64,000 nt of DNA from Saccharina japonica (GCA_008828725.1 MEHQ01004013.1:30064-94063), one strand, 5' to 3'. Positions 11,086-21,175 are shown, counted from the stretch's first letter. The notes: generated by a model from the sequence alone, not told the origin. Numbers and translations are program-made.

Positions 11086-11935
11086 TCAGAGGTATAGACA
11101 AACGAACCGGTTCTTGTACCTCGGCGGCATTATCCACGAAGACGCTGACCTCTCACTCGAAATCGAACGACGGATCCGTCTCATGTGGGCGTGCTTCAAA
11201 CGGTTCGGACCAGAGTTGTACGACATGAAGACGGCTCGACTTAGTCTGAAAGTCCGCATGTTGAAGGCCGAGGTGATTGAAACCCTGCTGTACGGATGTG
11301 TGACGAGGACTCTCAGTACACAAATCTTCGCCAGGCTCCGATCGGTACACCACCAAATCCTCCTGCGGGTCATTGGCTTCCAGCGTCGGCAGCGTGGCGA
11401 CTATAGGACCCTCTCGTACGCAAAGGCTCTCAAGTAGACTCGATGCGAGAGCATCGAAACGACGATCCGTAAACGACGGCTGTTCTTTGCGGCAGCCGTG
11501 GCACGGCAACCCAAGGGGCGACTACCTAGTCGGGTGATGTTCGGGACCATGACGGGTGGGGAGTGACGCAGACCGGGAGGACAACCAAAGTCCTGGCAGA
11601 AATGCCTTGCTGAAGACCTCAAGGTGTTTGAAGCCACCAAGGGGTCCACGGCACAGGTCCCGTTGGTGTTTGGGGTAGAGACCGCAGCGTGGACCGCTGC
11701 AGCCACTAAATAAAGTGGGCAAGTGGTACAGGGGGGTCCTCGAAGCGGCTGAACAGTTCATGGTCCGGTGGCACAGGGTCGAGGCGGAACTGAGTAGACA
11801 GCGCCACGCATCCGTCGCGGGGAGTGCACAAGGGAATGGGAAAGGGGGGGGCAACAGTCGTGGAAACTGCGGTTGATGAAAGCAGGAGGGAGACAGCCGA
11901 CAGGATAGCAAGGTACCAGGCTGACTAGTAAGTCC
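11086..11935 (+). pseudogene. LINE-A ORF2 C-terminal fragment (reverse transcriptase tail)
   Basis: Codes the C-terminal end of a non-LTR retrotransposon ORF2. Motifs in order are FLYLGG at the start, then ERRIRLMWACFKRFGPELYD, LKVRMLKAEV, ETLLYGC, LRSVHHQILLRVIGFQRR, and after a stop RKRRLFFAAAVARQPKGRLP. The later part (WYRGVLEAAEQFMVRWHR) is in another frame. This order (YLGG, thumb-like helix, LLYGC, IIGFQRR, then the WH-rich tail) is the usual end of jockey/L1-type reverse transcriptases in algae and oomycetes. It is 5' truncated with stops and at least one frameshift, hence dead. The upstream border abuts the minisatellite. Confidence 0.85.
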
Positions 11936-12440
11936 CGCCTAGACTACCCGTGCCGAGCACCTCTGTAGCTGCTTTGAACGCGGCTCTGTTGTTGTGTTAT
12001 TTCGTTTCGTTTCGTTTCGTTTCGTTTCGTCTTTTTAGTTTCATTGTTACTCTCGTTCTCATCACTAAGATGAGGAAGAAGTACTACCTGGCTGGGTGGA
12101 TGGCGAACTGGGTGTTTCTTTTTTTCTTTTTTCCTTGGTTACTTCTGGTGGTCTTTCTTTCTCTTTGTCTGTTTCTTTGTTTGTGCTTATTTTGAGTTTT
12201 AGTTTTGTTTTTGCTTGGTGTACTGCCTGTTGTAGCTTCTAAAGGACAGCGAGGCTACAGCCCCTCGCATCATTCATTTATTTAGTTTTACTTAGTTATT
12301 TTGCCGTGGTCGTTTTCGCCTTTCTTTGTCTCTCCGCCCCTCCGTATTTTCCTAGGACTTTCTTTGGTTGCTTAGCTACGTACGTACGTATTCATTTGTT
12401 TTTTTTTTGTTATTTCCTCTTCGCTTTCCTAGACTCTCGT
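11936..12440. mobile_element. LINE-A 3' untranslated remnant with pentanucleotide repeat
   Basis: Continues LINE-A beyond the ORF: pyrimidine-rich, containing six TTCGT repeats at 12001-12030, with partial similarity to 12610-12760. It lacks the terminal TTTAATGTGAAGAC motif, so it is either truncated or joined to the next copy by recombination. Confidence 0.45.
12001..12030 (+). repeat. (TTCGT)6 microsatellite
   Basis: Six perfect copies of a pentanucleotide in the LINE-A 3' region. Confidence 0.95.
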
Positions 12441-13135
12441 GGGTGAAACGAGAACGAAAAGGAACTGAGTAGGAAGTGCCACGTATCCGTTGTATAGGTG
12501 GCGCCCAAGGGAATTGAGACGGAGGGTAGGGGGGTTCGTACGGAAACCACGGCGGACGAAAGCAGGAAAGAGACGGCAAACAGAGTAGGTACCAGTACCA
12601 GACCGGCTAGCTGGTAGAACCTGCCTGTACTACCGGCACAAACCTGCCTCGGCTGGCTGGAAGGAGCTTTTGGTGTGCTCCGGCTGCCTGTCCTCTCCTG
12701 TCGTTCTTAGTCTTGCTCTGTTGGCGCTTTTTTCCGGTCCATTTCATTTCATTTTTCTTTTTAATTTGGTTTCTTTTTTATTGGATGTCGCATCTCCTAT
12801 GGGAGAAACACGACACTTTCTTTTATTTTGTCGTGCTTTTGTTTGGTTGCTTGATTGTTGATTTGCTTCAGTATGTTTACTTTTTATTATTTTTCCTTTT
12901 CTCTTTTTTTTGTTTCTCTCGCATGCACCTGGATTGCTAGCAGGGTAGGTCTTGCCTGTCGTATATGGCATTGCATCGTCTGCTCTGCTTACTGCACTGA
13001 GCGTAGTATCTCTGTGTCGTAGTTTTGTGACCACAGAACTGGTATCTTTATAGGATGAAGAATCGGCACGGACACTGGGTGTGCTGGATGTCGACGGGTC
13101 GTAGAAAGGAAGGTTTAAAGTGAAGAACACACACA
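12441..13135 (+). mobile_element. LINE-A 3' end, plus strand
   Basis: Begins with the end of ORF2 (AAGGAACTGAGTAGGAAGTG), which repeats 11775-11800, and runs through a T-rich 3' untranslated region to the terminal motif GGTTTAAAGTGAAGA at 13112-13126, then an AC-rich tail. It is the inverted partner of 14470-15066: the two copies match in reverse complement over about 600 bases, with 1.3 kb between them. Confidence 0.8.
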
Positions 13136-13189
13136 TGCTCCCAGAACCTGGGAGGATTGACGGCCGAGTCTTTAAAATGATGCAAATAT

Positions 13190-13530
13190 GCTCCTAACGT
13201 ACTTCACACTCCGAGTAGAGTATCGAGTACATTTCGTACTCCGAGTACAGTAGTTAAGAGTATTAGGATACTGGCGGCCTGAATACTCGGAGTACTTTGA
13301 GTATGAGCAGTGTTACTGAAGCCCCAAATACTCGGAGTACAAGGAGTACCCGCAGTATCGGACCCCGAAATACTTTGAGTACAAGCAGTATAGAGAGTCT
13401 TCATACCCGAAATACTCCGAGTACGAGCAGTAACCCGGAGTATCGAACCCCGACATACTCCGAGTACACAATATACCTGAAGTATTTAATCTCCATTACT
13501 CCTCACTTTACTCCAAGGTACTCGGAGCAG
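13190..13530. repeat. palindromic TACTCSGAGTA minisatellite, array 2
   Basis: About ten copies of TACTCSGAGTAC spaced 20-45 bases apart, with variable linkers (CAGTAT, GACCCCGAAA). Both orientations of the word appear because it is palindromic. The translated 'SEYTIYLKY'/'TRSTRSI' peptides are artefacts of the repeat. Confidence 0.85.
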
Positions 13531-13880
13531 CTGTGAATGGTTCTTAATGGTTTAACCGGAGAGGAACACCGGTTGACCGATATCCGACGTAAACTGGAAA
13601 ATAAGGAATACCCAACCACCAGCTGCCAACCACACTACGACGTATTCCTACGAAGAACGTATAACGTGCTGAAGTGTGTATCATGGTATACGTATGTATA
13701 CAAGGGGTTGCGGCTGACGCCGCCCGATCAACGAATCGAAACCAAGACCTTGGTAGTGGCTGCCAGTGGCCGTTAGAAGGACGCCTACTTGCTGTTGAAT
13801 GAAAAAAATAACACGTAGGGTACCAGCACGACGCAGTGAGTGGCGGGGAGGTAGAGGCATGCTGGTAGAGAGCATTCTGT
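13531..13880. other. no recognisable gene
   Basis: Contains a 79-codon frame (13537-13776) without a known motif. Nothing else can be supported. Confidence 0.35.
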
Positions 13881-14436
13881 AAGTTAGGAAACGCACGGTT
13901 CGAGAAACATATAGTATTATAATATAGTGAAACGCTATGATACGTGGTGAAAGTATTCTATATGATAGATAGAGTGCACGGCGCGATGATGATGGTATTC
14001 GCAATGGGGCGCGACTCTAGCGGGCTAAAGGGTAGGAGCCCAAAACGGCCGACGTGCGTGACAACAAATTACGTGTGTACGGAACGGAAAGGAAACGCAC
14101 ATTCCGAGAAACTTCAGTATTATAATATAGTGAATTGCTATGATTCGTGGTGAAAGTATTTTATTTGATACGGGTATTATTATGAATGGTACAGGGGGGG
14201 GGGGGTGGTGGTAGCGATACGACTCCGTTGGCGGGACTGTCAGTTCAGGAATCCATGATGCAGCCCGCGGATGACGGAGCTAAAATGGTGGCACCGTAAT
14301 CGACGGCGATAGATGAACCGGAGCTAATGGTTGCACCGTATTCGACGGCGATAGATGAATAGTGAATCGCTATGATACGTGGTGAAATTATTCAATATGA
14401 TACGGGTATTAATATGAATAGTACAGGGGGGGGGGG

Positions 14437-14437
<1 letters not shown>
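13881..14437 (+). repeat. tandem duplicated block (A-B units), first part
   Basis: Sub-unit A (TATAATATAGTGAA, then GCTATGAT and CGTGGTGAAA) occurs at about 13918, 14123 and 14361. Sub-unit B (GGTGGTAGCGATACGACTCC, then GATGCAGCCCGCGGATGACG) occurs at 14206-14360 and again at 15066-15230. The order A-B-A-[LINE]-B means a ~230 bp unit was duplicated in tandem and a LINE-A copy then landed between A and B of the second unit. Each B holds two ~39 bp repeats that keep a 13-codon frame (VAPYSTAIDEP), which hints at former coding sequence. Confidence 0.75.

Positions 14438-14440
<3 letters not shown>

Positions 14441-14470
<30 letters not shown>
14441..14470 (+). repeat. (TG)15 microsatellite
   Basis: Fifteen TG dinucleotides form the tail side of the minus-strand LINE-A copy that follows. 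They replace the AAC repeat seen at other LINE ends. Confidence 0.95.
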
Positions 14471-14472
<2 letters not shown>

Positions 14473-15065
14473 CTTCACATTAAACCTTCCTTTCTACCCG
14501 TCGACATCCAGCACACCCAGCAGTGTCCGTGCCGATTCTTCATCCTATAAAGGTACCAGTTCTGTGGTCACAAAACTACGACACAGAGATACTACACTCA
14601 GTGCAGTAAGCAGAGCAGACAATGCAACGCCATAACGACAGGCAAGACCTACCCTGCTAGCAATCCAGGTGCATGCAAGAGAAAAAAAGAGAAATAAAAT
14701 AAAATAAAAAAGTAAATATACTGAAGCAAATCAACAATCAAGCAACCAAATAAAAAGCATGACAAAAAACGAAAGAAAGTGTCGTGCTTCTACTAGAGAT
14801 GCGACGTCCAATATAAAAACAAATGAAACGAAGGAAAATGTAAATGGACCGAAACAGCGCCAGCAGAGCAAGACTGAGAACGACAGGATGGGACAGCCAG
14901 CCGGAGCACAACAAAGGCCAGCTGAGGCAGGTTTGTGGCCGTAGTACAGGCAGGTTCTACCAGCTAGTCGGTCTGGCACCTACTCTGTTTGTCGTCTCTT
15001 TCCTGCTTTCGTCCGTCCTGGTTTCCCTATGACCCCCCCCATCCTCCGTCTCCCTTCCCTTGGGC
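14470..15065 (-). mobile_element. LINE-A 3' end, minus strand
   Basis: The minus-strand 3' terminus is GTTTAATGTGAAGAAC at 14470-14485. The body is the reverse complement of 12470-13135 and ends near 15065 in the tail of ORF2. It sits inside the duplicated A-B block and is flanked by the (TG)n tail on one side, as expected for target-primed insertion on the minus strand. Confidence 0.8.
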
Positions 15066-15299
15066 GCCACCGGTGGTAGCGATACGACTCCGCTGGCGGG
15101 ACTGTCAGTTAGGAATCCATGATGCAGCCCGCGGATGACGGAGCTAAAATGGTGGCACCGTATTCGACGGCGATAGATGAACCGGAGATAATGGTGGCAC
15201 CGTATTCGACGGCGATAGATGAACCCGTGAGCGGAACGGCGAACGGCTTATCGCTAACGATATTCTTAAAGCTTAAGAAGGATATATTAAAACGTCTAT
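15066..15299 (+). repeat. tandem duplicated block, second B unit
   Basis: Second copy of sub-unit B (see 13881-14437), with the two 39 bp repeats and about 70 further bases not present in the first copy. It is cut at about 15299 by the next LINE-A copy. Confidence 0.7.
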
Positions 15300-15882
15300 A
15301 CGTATTGGGTACCAGCGCAAGCAAGGCACCTACCGGCAGCTGTCCTACGCCCAGGCCCTGAAGAGGGTCGGGTGCCAGAGCGTGGAAGCCACTGTCCGGC
15401 AACGGCGCCTACTGTTCGCGGGGGCCGTGGCAAGGCAGCCAGACGGGCGACTCCCGAAACGACTGATGTTCGGGGAGCTGGTGGGGGGGAAGGACCCGGG
15501 CGCGGGGTGCCCGGAGCGGAACTGGCAGACGTGCCTGAAGGACGACTTCAAAGCGTTCGGAGCAACGCACGGCTCTACGGACGACCAGAGACGTGTCTTC
15601 GGAATCCCGAATTCAGTTTGGGCGGAAGCAGCGAAGGTGAAGGGAGGAAGACAGTGGTACAAGGGAGTACTGCAGGGAGCTGAGAGGTTTATGACCTCCT
15701 GGCACAAGGAAGAAGAGGAGGCTACCCGGAAACGAGCGACCGAGCGAGAAAAAGAGCGCAGCAACAACAAAGAGACACCAAGAACCAACGGGACGGGAGG
15801 GGTGCGGAAGAAGGGCGAATCGGCGAGGGAAGGAAACAAGCGAGAAATGGCGGACCGAGTGGCGCGATATGTGCCGGATTGA
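15300..15882 (+). CDS. LINE-A ORF2 C-terminal fragment, open frame
   Basis: An uninterrupted frame of about 190 codons encodes the last part of a LINE ORF2: GYQRKQGTYRQLSYAQALKR, then RQRRLLFAGAVARQPDGRLP, RLMFGELVGGKDPG, NWQTCLKDDFKAFGATHGST, then WYKGVLQGAERFMTSWHKEE and a basic/acidic low-complexity end, stop at 15880-15882. It starts mid-domain because the element is 5' truncated, so no native start codon exists and it is not a working gene. The same protein, with more breaks, is at 41170-41842, about 95% alike by eye, so both insertions are fairly young. Confidence 0.85.
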
Positions 15883-16548
15883 CTGTCCTGGACTGTTTGT
15901 TTGTTTGTTTGTTTGTTTTGTTATTTTTCCCCCTCCCCCCCACCGCCGCACCATTGCACCACCCCCTCGGGATGACGTGTCAATGTGTTGTCTCTGCGGT
16001 CTTGTCTGTGTGAGTGTTTGCTTGTACGTTTGACTTGTCTCTTTGTCTGTGTCTTCGTCTTTTTCCCTTCGTTGCTTTTGACCTTTTGCAGTTACACTGC
16101 TCGCAGGCCGGGGGTACATCAGTCACACGGGACCATAGTTCCCTTCCCCCGTATCATGTCTGCGTTTATAATCGGGGTGGAGGACTCGATTTGTTTGCCT
16201 GACCGGTGTGAACCCGGCACGGAACACCCCGGCATTATAGGGGCACCAAGATAGAATCAGGGGGCGTGTACCCCCGATTGGTGATGTTGACTTTTCCATT
16301 TTTATGTTTACCTTCACATAGCGTGTAGAGGGGAGCGGAGGGCTCCAGACTATCTGTTTTTGACTGGCTTTGATCGCTTTGCGGACCCTTCGGGTTCCAC
16401 TTTTATTTCAGTATACCTTTTTTGGGTAAGTTAGCCTGTGACCACGGGAATCGACCGTGTCAAGTGTTGGATTAGTACGGACAGATGGAGGTACTGGATA
16501 GAGAGACCGGCACGGTTTTTAATGTGAAGACAACAACAACAACAACAA
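15883..16548 (+). mobile_element. LINE-A 3' untranslated region and terminus
   Basis: Directly follows the ORF2 stop. It holds a TTTG tetranucleotide run (about 15895-15917), a G/C-rich middle and the terminal motif TTTTTAATGTGAAGAC at 16517-16532, followed by AAC repeats to 16548. It is nearly identical to 41843-42535. Confidence 0.85.
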
Positions 16549-16629
16549 TACCTTGATACATATATACGGGTGGGTGTCATTCATATATACCAGGTATGAT
16601 ACGAAGCCTCCAGCACTGCTGCGTGTGTT

Positions 16630-16930
16630 GTCTTCACATTAAACTAGTTTTGGCAACTACATCACCAGCACACCCGCAGAGTCTGTCATGGTTCTAAATC
16701 CTAGAGATACAAGTAACGTGGTCACAGACCGTTTAGTCAGAGAAAATACTATTAAAACTAAGCGTAAATGAATGATGAGTAAAGCAAGTCAAATGTCAAC
16801 GTACCGCGTACAAGAACACAACGACACGAGCCAAGCCAAACACTAAGAACATATAGATCAAAAACCCAATTTTGGAAATGAACCAGTATACAAAAGACGC
16901 GAGGAGATAGAAGCGCCCCTACAAAAATGA
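16630..16930 (-). mobile_element. LINE-A-type 3' end, second untranslated-region type
   Basis: The minus-strand terminus GTTTAATGTGAAGACAAC lies at 16628-16645. The body matches 25331-26280 and 33806-34120 (shared AACGTACCGSGTACRAGAA and AACGACACGAGCCRAACC), not the 3' region of the copies at 15.3 and 40.9 kb. It is truncated at about 16930, with no ORF left. Confidence 0.75.
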
Positions 16931-16964
16931 AATATATACTACGTGACCAAGAGTAAGGGTAATG

Positions 16965-17095
16965 CTTGTACTCGAGTATAAGTACTGCTCATACTCCCAG
17001 TACTCGGAGTATTTGGATCCTCAGTACTGCTCATACTCCGAGTACTCCGAGTATGTAGGCCACCAGTACTCTAATACTCTCAGTACTCGGAGTAC
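16965..17095. repeat. palindromic TACTCSGAGTA minisatellite, array 3
   Basis: Seven or so copies of GAGTACTCGGAGTATT-like units. A further isolated copy lies at about 17320-17345. Confidence 0.8.
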
Positions 17096-17149
17096 GAAAA
17101 GTTATCGTAAGGCGTCCAGAAAAAAGAGAAAACGACACACCGCACCCCC

Positions 17150-17310
17150 AGGGGTCGGAATAGAAAACCGTTGCAACCGCTGTGATCACATGATGAAATA
17201 AGAAAATTATAAAAAAAATATCCTTTTTTTTATTTTTTTCTCTTGGTCTTCGTTACCCCCCCCCCCTAACGAACAAAAAAACATGTGAGATGTCGAAAAA
17301 ACAAAATCGA
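17150..17310. mobile_element. degraded poly(C)-cored MITE, family C
   Basis: Has the arm motif CGCTGTGATCAC near 17179 and a run of nine C near 17257, with AT-rich sequence between them, as in the family C MITEs at 6799 and 20339. The right arm is hard to recognise, so the borders are uncertain. Confidence 0.35.
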
Positions 17311-17359
17311 CCACCCCTCGTGCTCGGAGTATCGAGTATACTTGCGGCGTCTGTGGAAC

Positions 17360-17675
17360 CATCTAAGGGGCATGTTCAAGTACGTGATTCATTTTTTAAT
17401 ACTTTGTCTACTCACTTACTTTTGAAAGGATGACTCATCTATTTTTTCAGAAACAACAATACACTAATTCCGTCAAAGTCGTTTGGGTATAGTCTAGGGG
17501 GGCTTCACACTTGGTTATTCACATACGAAATCGCAATTTGGGTCGAGAACATGACGTGCTCGTAGATACCAGGTGTAGGCGAATTCCCTTGTGGTGTTAA
17601 GAGAGTGTGACGCTTGAGCGGACCAGTATTCCATAAAACCTAGGTGTGGTGTATTTGTCAGAATTTGAGACGGGC
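17360..17675 (+). repeat. dispersed repeat R, copy b
   Basis: Landmarks: AAGGGGCATGTT, ACTTTTGAAAGGATGACT, TCGTTTGGGTATAG, ACCAGGTGTAGGCGAATTCC, CTTGAGCGGACCAGTATTCC. Same order and orientation as the other R copies; more diverged than copies c and d. Confidence 0.65.
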
Positions 17676-17710
17676 ACCGGATAACAAACAACAAAACCAG
17701 TTGAACCAGG

Positions 17711-17811
17711 TTAACCGTTTTAGAACTGAAGTCCCGTTATGGGGACAAACCACTCTAATTCTAAGTAACCTGTCCCCAAAACGGGACTGACTGCAGTTCT
17801 TAAAGGGTTAA
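17711..17811. mobile_element. piggyBac-like MITE with TTAA duplications
   Basis: A 93 bp element (17715-17807) is flanked on both sides by TTAA. Its ends are CCGTTTTAGAACTG and, in reverse complement, CCCTTTAAGAACTG; the inner parts TCCCGTTATGGGGACA and TCCCGTTTTGGGGACA also mirror each other. TTAA duplication with CCCTTT-type ends is the hallmark of piggyBac-superfamily MITEs. No transposase of that family is in the window. Confidence 0.8.
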
Positions 17812-18229
17812 CCTGTTTTGTTTTAACCCAGAAGGCGGTTGCAATTATCAATACGACGTACGTACGTAGTCGTTTTTCAAAAGGAAGGGTAAACCGGTTT
17901 TATTCAGTACCAGTATAATTTTTGTCTATTTTAGAGCACCCACGACAACACTAAAACAAGACCGCAGTATATATATAAACAACGTGCACACGAAGGGAAC
18001 ATCGTAAACAACAAAGTGAAATCCGGGGGACAATTAATAGGAAAATCACCTGTAGTTTCTAATGTTTTGAAGGGGTTAATTCCTGCCAAAACACACGTTA
18101 AGCCGTTTTTTTCTGAATTTGACGAAAAGGCTTTATAAATGGTTTTGCGGTTTTTCGAATATGCTATTTAGTGCCCCACCTCTGTCAGAATCTATAGTAG
18201 ATAGTAGATTCCATGTTTCGACGAATTGA
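17812..18229. other. no recognisable gene
   Basis: AT-rich. A GGGGTTAATTCC segment near 18072 resembles one piggyBac-like end but has no partner. Nothing else is visible. Confidence 0.4.
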
Positions 18230-18850
18230 AGCCATTCAGTGCTGGAGTCTACGAGTGAGTGTGTGTACGTGTGCATGTGCATGTGTGTACTACATATATA
18301 TTAAACATAACAGCGACTCGTACTCGTACTAGATTACTTTTTGTTTTCCAGTTTATTTCATCGAAAATCGTTGGAACCGGTGTTTTTATCCGGTGTAACC
18401 ACCTGAAAACCGGACCCCGTTAAAAGGGCATATAAATGTGATCCATTTTGCATTCCGCACGTACTTTTTGAACGGGTTTGGTTCTCCGGATTTCCCCTGA
18501 AACAGGAATATATTACTACTTACTGTCGAAATCGTTTGTGTATTCTGTAAGGGAGATCTCCAGACAAATATTTATATCAAATTCGCAGCAAACAAATATG
18601 GTTTTGAAAAAGCTGGCCAATGCAGCGTGATCCTTTCAGCAGGACGAGTTCGTAAGTATTTTTTATAGATGTATGCGAAGTTCCTTTCGGTGTAGAGATT
18701 GTCACGTTTGAGCAAACCATAATATATTCCATACGCCATGCGTGTCCATATTCTACCATACAGTACAACATGTGTCAGAAGTCAGAATGCATATCGTATA
18801 AGTACCAAGTTATCAACTTTCGCTGAATTTAAGTAATTCATTTGTCTTTA
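18230..18850 (+). repeat. dispersed repeat R, copy c
   Basis: Long copy starting with the upstream part seen in other copies (GTGCTGGAGTCTACGAG, GTACTACATATAT, CAGCGACTCG), then TCGTTGGAACCGGTGTTTTT, ACTTTTTGAACGGGTT, TCGTTTGTGTATTCTGTAAG, CAGCAGGACGAGTTCG, GTCACGTTTGAGCAAACC, CGCCATGCGTGTCC. Ends near GAATTTAAGTAATTC. Copy d follows after a SINE, so R may exist in tandem. Confidence 0.7.
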
Positions 18851-18915
18851 TTTGAAAAAATAAAAAGGAACCAATTGCTGAGAGCGCCTTCGTGGCGTGG
18901 GTAGGCGGAATACGA

Positions 18916-19100
18916 CGCAAGTCGACGAGGGAAGAAAGTGCTGAAATCTTCTCGCGATAAAAAGCATGGCAAGAACCGTAGTGGGGGAGGAGGGAGAAGA
19001 GCCTACTTTGTGACCCCGGATCTGAGTTACGACTAGGAAGGAGAGAGAAAGGAAGGGCGAAGATAATAAATGGGATGGATAAAAAAATAAATAAAAAAAA
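18916..19100 (+). mobile_element. SINE 3' part, plus strand
   Basis: Contains TCGCGATAAAAAGCATGGCA, AAGAACCGTAGTGGGGGAGG, GTGACCCCGGATCTGAGTTA, a purine-rich segment and an A-rich tail. The tRNA-like head is absent, so it is 5' truncated. It separates R copies c and d. Confidence 0.8.
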
Positions 19101-19104
19101 AGGT

Positions 19105-19690
19105 GCTGAAGGCTATGTGCGTAGGTACGTATATGTACTACGTAAAACGTGACAGCTACTTCTTGACGCTCTGCGTAGTAATCGTACGCGTACTACGCGT
19201 AGCATACATGGATACTCGTTGGTTTCTGGTTTAGTCGGATATCGGTTGAACCGGCGTTTTTATCCGTTTTAACAACATAAATAACCGGATCCATGAAAGG
19301 GGCACATTGTTCTAGTGGTTCCTTTTATCCCCCCTACGTACGTACTTTTGAACGGATGACTAATCCGAAAATGTTTACAGAAAAAAAACAATATACTACT
19401 CGTACTGCCTTCAAAATCGTTCGGGTGGATCTCCACACGAACATTCAGATTCAAATTCCCAAATTAGGTCGTGAAAAAGCTGTCCGATGCTGCAGCTCTT
19501 GATCCTCTCTGCCGGACAAGCTCGTACGTACCAGGTGAAGTAGTCGAAGTTCCTTGTGGTTTTGTGAAGATTATGACGTTTGAGCTAACTATTATTCCAT
19601 ACACCACTCACTCGTGTATATATGTTTCAGAACGCATAGGTACCAACGTTTGATGAATTTGAGTGATTCAGTGCAAGAAGCTATGCAGGT
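19105..19690 (+). repeat. dispersed repeat R, copy d
   Basis: Landmarks in the family order: GTGCTGAAGGCTATGTGCG, GTGACAGCTACTTCTTGACG, GAACCGGCGTTTTTATCCG, AAAGGGGCACATTG, ACTTTTGAACGGATGAC, CTGCCTTCAAAATCGTTCGG, CTGCCGGACAAGCTCGTACG, ATGACGTTTGAGCTAAC. Together with copy c it gives the fullest view of the unit (about 600 bp). Confidence 0.7.
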
Positions 19691-19744
19691 GGATATGATA
19701 TGTACATAAACTACGCAAAAACTTCCAGAGGTTTTTAAGGTTAT

Positions 19745-19870
19745 TTTTCCATCCATTTCATAATATTCGCCCGTCTTTTCGCTCTTTCCTTGCTTGTCGT
19801 AACTCAGAACTGGGGCCACAAAGTTGGATAGTTTCCAGTTTGCCACCTCCCCCACCACGGTCCTTTGCCT
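19745..19870 (-). mobile_element. SINE 3' fragment, minus strand
   Basis: Reverse complement of the SINE 3' half: contains GTCGTAACTCAGAACTGGGG, CCACAAAGTTGGA and CCCCCACCACGGTCC. A ~20 base insertion (near TAGTTTCCAGTTTGCC) distinguishes it. The head is missing. Confidence 0.7.
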
Positions 19871-19959
19871 TGCATACGCCTCAGAACCAAGTGAAAAAAA
19901 ATGTATTCAACTTTTAGTTAATCCGTACGGCAAATCGAAAAATGTGCTTCAAAAATTAT

Positions 19960-20048
19960 TTAACCCATTCAGAACTGAACAAACATTTCCCACTGGAATT
20001 TTAAGTAGTTTTTCCCAAAATTCGTGGGGCCAGTTCTTAAGGGGTTAA
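19960..20048. mobile_element. piggyBac-like MITE with TTAA duplications, second copy
   Basis: An 81 bp element (19964-20044) with ends CCCATTCAGAACTG and, in reverse complement, CCCCTTAAGAACTG, flanked by TTAA on both sides. The central CCCACTGG/CGTGGGG parts are partly mirrored. Same family as 17715-17807. Confidence 0.75.
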
Positions 20049-20338
20049 ACCTACGATTAATAGCAAAACGCGATTCATATTTGTTGCCGACTGCGGCGAA
20101 TATTGGTGTTCAACTACGGTCAACCCAATTTGTTTTTCTGGCCTCCGGCGAAATGAAAGCGTGCATTCAAAGTTTAGGATAAACAATACGGCGAAACATG
20201 TTGCGCACCCAAACTGGCGGGTTGCGCGCAACATGCCTCGCGGTGACTGCTGCGCAAAACAGTTGTTTTGACCCAGATGTTGCGCCCGCGCAACAGCGCA
20301 ATCAAGGGCGTCCGAAACGTATTTTTTCGACACCTAAA
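20049..20338. other. unique DNA with clustered TTGCGC words
   Basis: Between 20190 and 20310 the word TTGCGC or GCGCAA occurs about six times, including the palindrome GTTGCGCGCAAC at 20220-20231. No clean unit length emerges. A 98-codon minus-strand frame here has no motif. Confidence 0.4.
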
Positions 20339-20456
20339 TATCTCAAATGATCAGAATGGAAAAACAATTAGAGCATTGTGATCGCTGGGCGATTTCGCAC
20401 AAAAACATTTTTTTTTTTCTATAAAATATCCAAAAAGCAAACACTTGGTTTTTAAA

Positions 20457-20487
<31 letters not shown>

Positions 20488-20559
20488 CGCGATTTGTATA
20501 TCGTCCAGCGATCACAGTGCTCCGATTGTTTTTGTTTTCCATTCTGACCATTTAAGATA
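20339..20559. mobile_element. poly(C)-cored MITE, family C, best copy
   Basis: Arms of about 60 bases mirror each other: TATCTCAAATGATCAGAATG on the left, and TATCTTAAATGGTCAGAATG in reverse complement on the right. Both continue into a shared AGCATTGTGATCGCTGGGCG-type segment. The loop holds an uninterrupted run of 28 C (20457-20484). There is no coding sequence. Confidence 0.8.
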
Positions 20560-21045
20560 GTATACTTCTACGTGTATATAATACTTTTCGGGACTCCCTC
20601 GGCGCAATAGCTAGTTAATGCATTCGATGCATGCTACGATAGAGGTGAATCATGTTTTTTCTGAGACTCCTTGCTTCAGCAGCTCTGTACCCCACCCAAA
20701 ACACTTTTTTTTGGATGAAAACAAAAGTTCTACCCGAGGAAAACATTTCCTGGCCTAACGATCGAGCGAAAAACATTGCAACACAAAAATAGAATTGCGA
20801 CGAATATGGGTTAAGGAGCTCCTTCATTCAAAAATATAATCAGCCAAACGTGCTACATCTTTCGTAGCACGCATCACTCCTCCCAACCGTATCTTCAGCT
20901 GAAATGTCGGACTCCTCGTGTGTCCTAAACGCTACTCGTCCCTTGAGAAAATTAAAAGCATGCAGCATATTTCGAAGGGGAGAAATATAGGCCCCTAGAT
21001 TGTTTCTCCAGAAGCTGAAATCTGAATTCCAGATTTTTTTTCAAG
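20560..21045. other. no recognisable gene
   Basis: AT-rich, with a 70-codon minus-strand frame at 20615-20827 of no known type. Confidence 0.4.
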
Positions 21046-21175
21046 TTTTTTTTCCGATCCCATTTACTATTTTCGCACTTCCGTCTTTCTCCTTCCCTAT
21101 TAATAGTCGTAACTCAGACCCGGGATCACATAGTAGGCTCATCTTGCTACTCCCCCACTGTGGTAAAATGGGGGG
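21046..21175 (-). mobile_element. SINE 3' fragment, minus strand
   Basis: Contains TCCCATTTACTATTTTCGCA, CTTCCGTCTTTCTCC, GTCGTAACTCAGACCCGGGA and CTCCCCCACTGTGG, i.e. the complement of the SINE 3' half. Truncated before the body. Confidence 0.75.

Noticed and set aside
20457-20484. The C run as an assembly gap filler
   Set aside because: It lies exactly in the loop of a mirrored MITE, and related MITEs have shorter C runs at the same place.
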